In this document: piece after piece, positions 58,601-64,000 of the stretch
Layout: each line of letters opens with the position of its first letter
Numbering within the stretch: position 1 is the first letter of the stretch
Source: Dichomitus squalens LYAD-421 SS1
Taxonomy: Eukaryota > Basidiomycota > Agaricomycetes > Polyporales > Polyporaceae
NCBI RefSeq assembly: GCF_000275845.1
Contig: NW_006766902.1
Coordinates: 291,193 to 355,192 of the forward strand
Reading direction: 5' to 3'
DNA: 64,000 bases
Position numbers and translations under genes: made by a program
Notes under the pieces: generated by a model
Database searches by the model: none
Told to the model about the DNA's origin: nothing
What the model saw: the letters and a program-made list of their open reading frames with translations, nothing else

Positions 58601-61300
58601 CATGGGCTGACACAAAGAGCCCTCCTGCCCGCACACGCCCTCCCGATTCCCCAGCTGCCTTTTCCGGCCTCCTTCTCCGCTTCCTCCTCGTGCTTGTGCC
58701 CCATCTCCCCCTCCGCTGCCGCTGCCACCATCGCCTGCCACTGACTCACATGCGCACCCTGCTCGCCCCGTGTCCTGGCTGTCTGCTGCCTCGCCGCAAG
58801 CACCTTCTGCTCGAGCGCGGGGTGGGCGCACAAAGAGCTCATTCGTGCCCCCAGTGCGAAGCGCCGATCGGGCGAGGAGGGATCTCAGCCATCTAATCTT
58901 ATCGGCCGATCTGGGACCCCATTCGCGCGCCTGCCGCCACGCTCGTCCGCCTCGAGGGTCACTCGTGCGCGGCTCGTGCGCCCGTCCTGTTTCCATTGTC
59001 CCCTCCTGTGCCACCGATCATCGATTCCGGTGACCTTTGCCCCAGCCCTCACCGCTGCATCACGGAGCGGGAAGATCACCAGGACGGACACCGTTCGAAC
59101 AAGCGGCCACAGGCCCTGCGAACATGCAGCCGCCCGAATCGGGACCTCGATCGAGCTAGGCGAGTGACGTCAATCAAGCTACTTAGGTTACCGAACTCCG
59201 TCCCCGCCGTCGCCATCCACACCGTTCTGCGTCGCTCCTTGCGGTACCGTGTGCGTACGTCCTACAGCGCGACGTCCTGGCCGCCTCATCGCAGCTCATC
59301 TGCACCATTGGGGTCCGGAACACGTGCAGGACTCATCGATCAGCGTACCCTGCGCCCTCAGCCTCCCTGCAGCAGTCGCTTCTCGAATTCCCTTCAGCAT
59401 TGTTCTTGCATCGACTCATGTGCGCCTTACTATCCTTTTTCTGACCATGATTGTGCGGCGCTTACCTTGGCCTTCTCCTGGTGGCCTGCGGGCCGCACAG
59501 ACGTTCCTATCACCAATCATCTAAGTAGACATGACATAGGACGTCAAGCATTGGGAATGCTCGACGCAGGATCGTCCCATTCAGCGACGACGATAGACCA
59601 AACTTAGCAGGCCGATCATAGCCAGGAGCCGTCGATCTATCCTGCACACTCATCGGGAGCGGGCCGGCGTGGCGAACGCGCCGAAGAAAGCTCGGGGAAA
59701 CTCCTCTGAACGTCTGTCGCCACAGAACTCTTTGCCGCGGCATATCTTCGCAATGATATAGGCATGCAGAACATAACGCACATGGGGTGAGTGTGCCGCT
59801 CGGCCTCGCCAGAGAGCCATCGGGGGAGGCCAATTTTATTCGTTCTCCGTCTCCAGGCCGACCTCCTAGAAGTGCTCCCGGCCGCATGCTTGCTCTCTGC
59901 ATCCAAGGGCCACTGTGCCCTCGGCATTGCATGCCACAGAGATGGACCGAACAGGCTCGCTGGCTGCGGGGGGCGAACGCGATCACGAGACCGCGTTGGG
60001 ACTCGATCTGGGCGGTGGCGGCCAAGATCCACCGAGGTTGACTAAGGTCGATCTAGTAAGGCTGCCATCATCCTCCCGTCGTCTCGTCCTGCCTCGCGCT
60101 CGCTTTCGACAGCAAGATAGCAGTATGTGCGTTCGTTCTGTTCACCGCGGTTCTTGGATCATGACAGCACACATTCTCTACTCATCACACAACGTTGCAG
60201 GTGCAAAGATATGAAGAAGCACGTCGTGTAGGACTTGAATGGCTGACCCATGAAGGACGGCCGAAGTCGCGCGCATGCTGTGCGGGAGTCCCAGCAAGCA
60301 TTAGGGTTACACTCATAGTCAGGTGAGCGCACACTCGAATCGTCAGTAGAGTGACGCAGCCACCCGATTGACCTACCGACCCTACCTAGCAGCATCTCGC
60401 CTGGGTGTCCGTCACGCAAAGACCACAACACTCTAAAGAGTACGGGATTGGAAACATGCCATCACGATAGAGGACCTACCACCCTTCCTCGATATATATT
60501 CCTTGCACTTCACTAAAGCAGTCGGCCAAGTTCGATGTACTACGTGCCGATGGTACACCCTGCGGAGCGAACCTGCGGCAGCACGTGCGGTGCCAAAGGG
60601 GCGGGACGCAGCGGCCACGTCGGAGGTGTGGCCACGCTGATGACGAGGGAAGGCAAGCAAGAGTCCTGCGTTGCGGTGTCTGGCATGTGAAGACTAATAG
60701 CTTGAAAACGCAGAATGATATTCGGATTGTGACCGGACTGCGGCCAAGTGCGCCTGTGAACCTCAAGAGGTCCGCCCAAGCGACAAGGTGTCATGTTCTC
60801 GGTGCCCGACTGTTGTTTAAATGTGCGTTCGGCGATGCCGTCCACAGTGTGGTCCTCGGACCGGGAACCAGCGACACCCCGAGGCGCTCGCCGACGGACG
60901 TTCAAGAGTGGCGAGGTTCTTTGTTATCTGTGCATACACACGCTCGGAACATCAATGGCTATTGCCCTTATATTCCACCCTCGCCTCGCTACTGATGTCT
61001 ACTGAGTACATGTCGAACGAGCCGTCTCCAAACATGACCGACCAACCAGAACATATCCGCTGACTCGGATTCCGCACTACGATCGTACGTCAGATGGCCC
61101 TCGGCTTTTTTGCTTTGCAAATTGGTGAATGTTGAGACGTGGTTTACAGAGCATATATGAAAAGAAAGGAACTCACCTTCGGTAAATCGCGAAGGGTCGC
61201 AATAAGGTCATTTCTGGGGGCTCAGTTACTACCGGACCCTCCGGGCTGGTAGAGGGACTCGAAGCAAGTGGGGTGCTACACCGGCACCACACAACCGGAG
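58600..61300. other. Intergenic region, no supported gene
   Basis: Many overlapping frames of 80-200 codons occur on both strands (for example 58996-59607 plus and 59510-60025 minus). None shows a domain, consistent splicing or duplication elsewhere in the window. No RNA gene was recognised. Confidence 0.4.
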
Positions 61301-61307
61301 ACGACAA

Positions 61308-61600
61308 TCAGTCATCTGCACGCAGGACGAGCGTCATATTAGCGACCGGAGACTACTAGACTCACCGGGCTGCAAGCGGGGCTCGGACTGTCTACGGAGG
61401 ACGAGCCAGGCTTCACGCTCGAAGCTATTGAACGGGTGGTAGCGCATGCCGGCAATTGCACCTGTCGTTAACGGTGAGAACTCACTGTCAAGGGAGGGCT
61501 CACCTTTGACACTTTCGGGTTCAGTGTTCACTGCCGCACCGAACACTTGAGCTACCGTGCAAGCGATGAAGAGAGGCATGACGATCAAGGTGAACTGCAT
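61308..61600 (-). CDS. Small secreted peptide candidate
   Basis: From ATG 61600 the sequence starts with a clear signal peptide (MQFTLIVMPLFIACTVAQVFGA, cleavage likely near residue 22). An acidic, Pro/Ser-rich segment (NTEPESVKGEPSLDSEF) follows, then MRYHPFNSFEREAWLVLRRQ. A GT-AG intron at 61316-61365 would splice to a tiny last exon and end at QPDD (80 residues); unspliced, the frame ends after 88 residues. There are no Cys residues in the mature part and no C-terminal CaaX, so it is neither a typical Cys-rich effector nor a lipopeptide pheromone precursor. The RR pair could be a processing site. Confidence 0.55.
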
Positions 61601-62271
61601 ATTGGTTCACTCAAAGGAAGAGGAGGGCGATGGGATGTCTACAGGTCACCGACCCCTACAAGATCTATGTATGATTCAGTTCGGACCGAGCCACATAGTT
61701 TGATTCAACATATCACGCCACTGTCTGATGGTTTCAAGCACAGAGACGCTCCTCGGTCCGCCGGATGAATTGAGTGGCCTAGTATAATGTTTTCACTTCA
61801 ATTGTTACCCCGGGGGGTCGTGTCGGGGCTCAGCGTCTTTCTAAGCGACCAATATCTACGCCCTCTGCCATCGCTCGATATTATACTCTACTATATCCTA
61901 AGAGGTCTCTCCGTCGAGCTCGCGAGTGTTGTACATACGTACGCTACTGGCGTATGATACACCTTGGACGCATGAATCACTCTAGCATCATCCTTTCGCG
62001 AATACGAGCGCCGTGTACCTGACTAACACCCTTGGTACAATGTCGTTCCTCTCGCGATATGCAGGCGCGCTCCTCCTTGAGGCTATATGACTGTAGTAGG
62101 AGCTGAGCGATCAGTTGTTCAAGTTACGTCTTCAAATATGTCTTGTTGCATAGAATCACTCGTTCAATAGAAATCACATTGGCACCCTCTGCAAGAAACA
62201 CAGGTCAACATGGCTCAGGGGCGCCCTATAGCGGCCCCATCCCGAGACGAACTGCGGATTACAACGTCATG
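61601..62271. other. Intergenic region, no supported gene
   Basis: The stretch is moderately AT-rich with short frames only. It separates the secreted peptide gene from the 3' end of the F-box/WD40 copy. Confidence 0.4.
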
Positions 62272-63840
62272 CTACATGTTCGTATCTTCTACTGGCATGA
62301 TATCACGCATACGCCTGATAAATACTGCTCCTCCTGATGTTCCAAATGATAGTGTCTTTCCATCTGGGGAGAAAGCCATGAACATGACCGAATACTTGTG
62401 CTCGCACAATGTCCCATCATGTGATACATCGTCCACTCTCCTCACCCGCACCGTTCGTTCACTTGATGCCGACGCAACGTACTTCCCACACGTAGAAAAG
62501 CAGGCGATGTTTGCTGCGAGAGTGTGTCTATGGAGCGACAGAGTGTGCATGACGCCGCTAGATGTGTTCCAGATTTTCGCTGTCCCGTCCCCAGATACAG
62601 ACAATGCGAGCATCCCGTCGGACGAGAATGCCACATCGACTACAGGTCGCGTATACTGCTACGAGCGGAAGAGTAATTCGCCCGTACGCACGTCCCAGAT
62701 CTTGACAAGGCCAGACTGATGGCCAGTGGCGAGGCGTGTGCTCTGCGGATTGAGTGCAATCGTCAAACACTTCCCGGCTTCCCTTTCCCAATGGACCTCG
62801 TACTCCTTGCCCGTCTTCGTATCCCGTATGAAGCATTGAACCGAGCATGTTGAGACAAGCCATCGTCCGTCGAGGGAGAAACGGACATCAAGGACGGCTT
62901 TCGCGGGGGTCGATGGCTTCGGTGAATAGAGCTGATCGAACGTCCGCGCATTCCAGAGCCGCACTGTCCCATCGTGGGATCCAGACGCAATCAGAGTGCC
63001 GTCCGGCGACCAGGCACAGCTAGTAACCACCCCAGTGTGCCCTTCGAGAACTGCAATCCTGCATGCACCTTGGGCGGCATCCCAGACTGCGAGCTTCCTA
63101 TCCTCGCCTGCGGATGCAAGCCAGCGACTGTCAGGGGAGAATGCGAGTGACCGTACAGCTCCATCGTGGGCTACCCATTCCTGGGCAAGGTTTCCGAGCG
63201 AGTCCCAGAGGATAACAGTAGAGTCGCTAGACGCGGTTGCGACCCACTTGCTATCCGGGGAATAGACGATAGAGTAAACTCGGTCGTCGTGGCCAAGAGT
63301 GGTGTCTGTGCACAGCATAAGTCTTCTGAAGACAATCGTTGTAATTCAAGCTGAGACAAACTTTGTCGGGAAGCAACAACGAGGGACCCGCGCTCTGCCA
63401 TTTTCGGGAAGTGTTTTCCGAGCTCTTGTGTCCATAGATTCTTCCGTGAGTTACGACAACGATGGGAGCTGCAGAATACCTGCGTTGAATGAGGCGAGCG
63501 GAGCAGTGTTCTGTCCAGCTCCGTGCACAGACGGTGGTCGCCTTTCGGCCTAGCCATTGACCGCAATAGACGTCCCACGGCCCACCGTGACTTGCACCAG
63601 CCTTGGTGGGTGGAATTCCTTCAATATTCCATTCGATATTTCGACGTATAGAGTGTTGCCAATCGGCTCGTCGGAAGGTAATCTGAGCGTGAGGCTACGG
63701 AGCACAGGCCAGCTCAGTCCTGATGACAACCATCGTGTTATCGGTGATGCTTTCGTTGATCATGAAGAAGTTTGCTCACCCCGAAGACAAGCCCCGATAC
63801 GTGAAGCTCTATCTGAGACGCCTTCTTCAAATAGTAGAGA
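62272..63840 (-). pseudogene. F-box/WD40 protein, copy B, partial at window edge
   Basis: The WD40 part (63318-62272) reads GHDDRVYSIVYSPDSKWVA, STVILWD, KLAVWD, GTVRLWN, LVKIWD, TAKIWN in order. An in-frame TAG at 62659-62661 splits it into two long frames that continue in the same phase (LLFRS-stop-QYTRPVVDV). Upstream, an intron of about 57 bases (ending AG at about 63345) joins it to NLWTQELGKHFPKM and CTELDRTLLRSP, which match the pre-WD40 part of the copy at 43661-45920. Still further up, LRSLTLRLPSDEPIGNTLYV near 63600-63700 looks like the leucine-rich part. The 5' end with any F-box lies beyond the window. It is probably inactive, but a single stop could also be read through or be a sequence error. 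Confidence 0.75.
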
Positions 63841-64000
63841 CAAAATTTCTACGGTGGAATGAGCCGAATTAAATAGCAGCCTCGCTATCGCCTCATCGGT
63901 CCTGTACCCAACGTCCATCTAGACATACTAATCAACGTCAGTTGGGAATCTGATGTACAGACGTGCTACTATATAATGCTCACAGTGATTGACCGCAGGC

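Noticed and set aside
58262..59014. Frames of 160-266 codons over the G-rich repeat
   Set aside because: The translated repeats are a by-product of the minisatellite; no independent coding evidence.

Overview
The window is fungal nuclear DNA, most likely from a basidiomycete of the Agaricomycetes (a polypore-like fungus is my guess). The evidence is many short GT-AG introns of about 50-70 bp, families typical of that group (HET-domain proteins, an expanded set of divergent F-box proteins, DUF6533-type membrane proteins, F-box/WD40 proteins) and no bacterial operon structure. It is a gene-poor, duplication-rich region with a few conserved housekeeping genes set among expanding and decaying families.

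Layout. 0-13.2 kb: a tandem repeat of a HET-domain gene plus flanking sequence. The first copy is intact (1731-3809, minus), the second is a broken pseudogene (8160-10334, minus), and a third copy of the flank alone lies at about 12-13.2 kb. 13.2-15 kb: an intron-containing alpha/beta hydrolase. 16.6-32.7 kb: a segmental duplication with gene order F-box, HAD-family dehalogenase, WDR83/MORG1-type WD40 protein and aldo-keto reductase. In copy 1 the dehalogenase is intact and the WD40 and reductase genes are wrecked. In copy 2 the dehalogenase is wrecked and the WD40 and reductase genes are intact. Copy 2 also carries a TIR element of about 1.1 kb and a second reductase broken by a 13-bp tandem duplication. 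32.9-34.6 kb: a DUF6533-type membrane protein. 35.7-39.3 kb: an aspartyl-tRNA synthetase fused to a C-terminal DUF2156 aminoacyl-transferase domain, the architecture of ergosteryl-aspartate synthase (ErdS). 40.4-48.3 kb: F-box and F-box/WD40 genes (some broken), an intron-bearing tRNA-Arg(UCU), and a 462-bp hAT-like MITE with a perfect 8-bp target-site duplication. 48.7-49.5 kb: a J-domain protein. 51.3-54.9 kb: two paralogous Gly-rich proteins of unknown function with identical exon lengths. 56.4-58.2 kb: a basic, probably nuclear protein with a G-rich minisatellite in its upstream region. 61.3 kb: a small secreted peptide candidate. 62.3-64 kb: a second F-box/WD40 copy running off the window edge.

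Functionally, the ErdS-like fusion, WDR83, the J-domain protein, the dehalogenase, the reductase and the tRNA look like working genes. The HET, F-box and F-box/WD40 families show birth-and-death evolution. Exon models were checked by hand for reading frame. The models for the WDR83-like gene, dehalogenase, reductase 1, J-domain protein, both Gly-rich genes and the basic nuclear protein all sum to whole codons. Function calls rest on recognised motifs, not on a database search.
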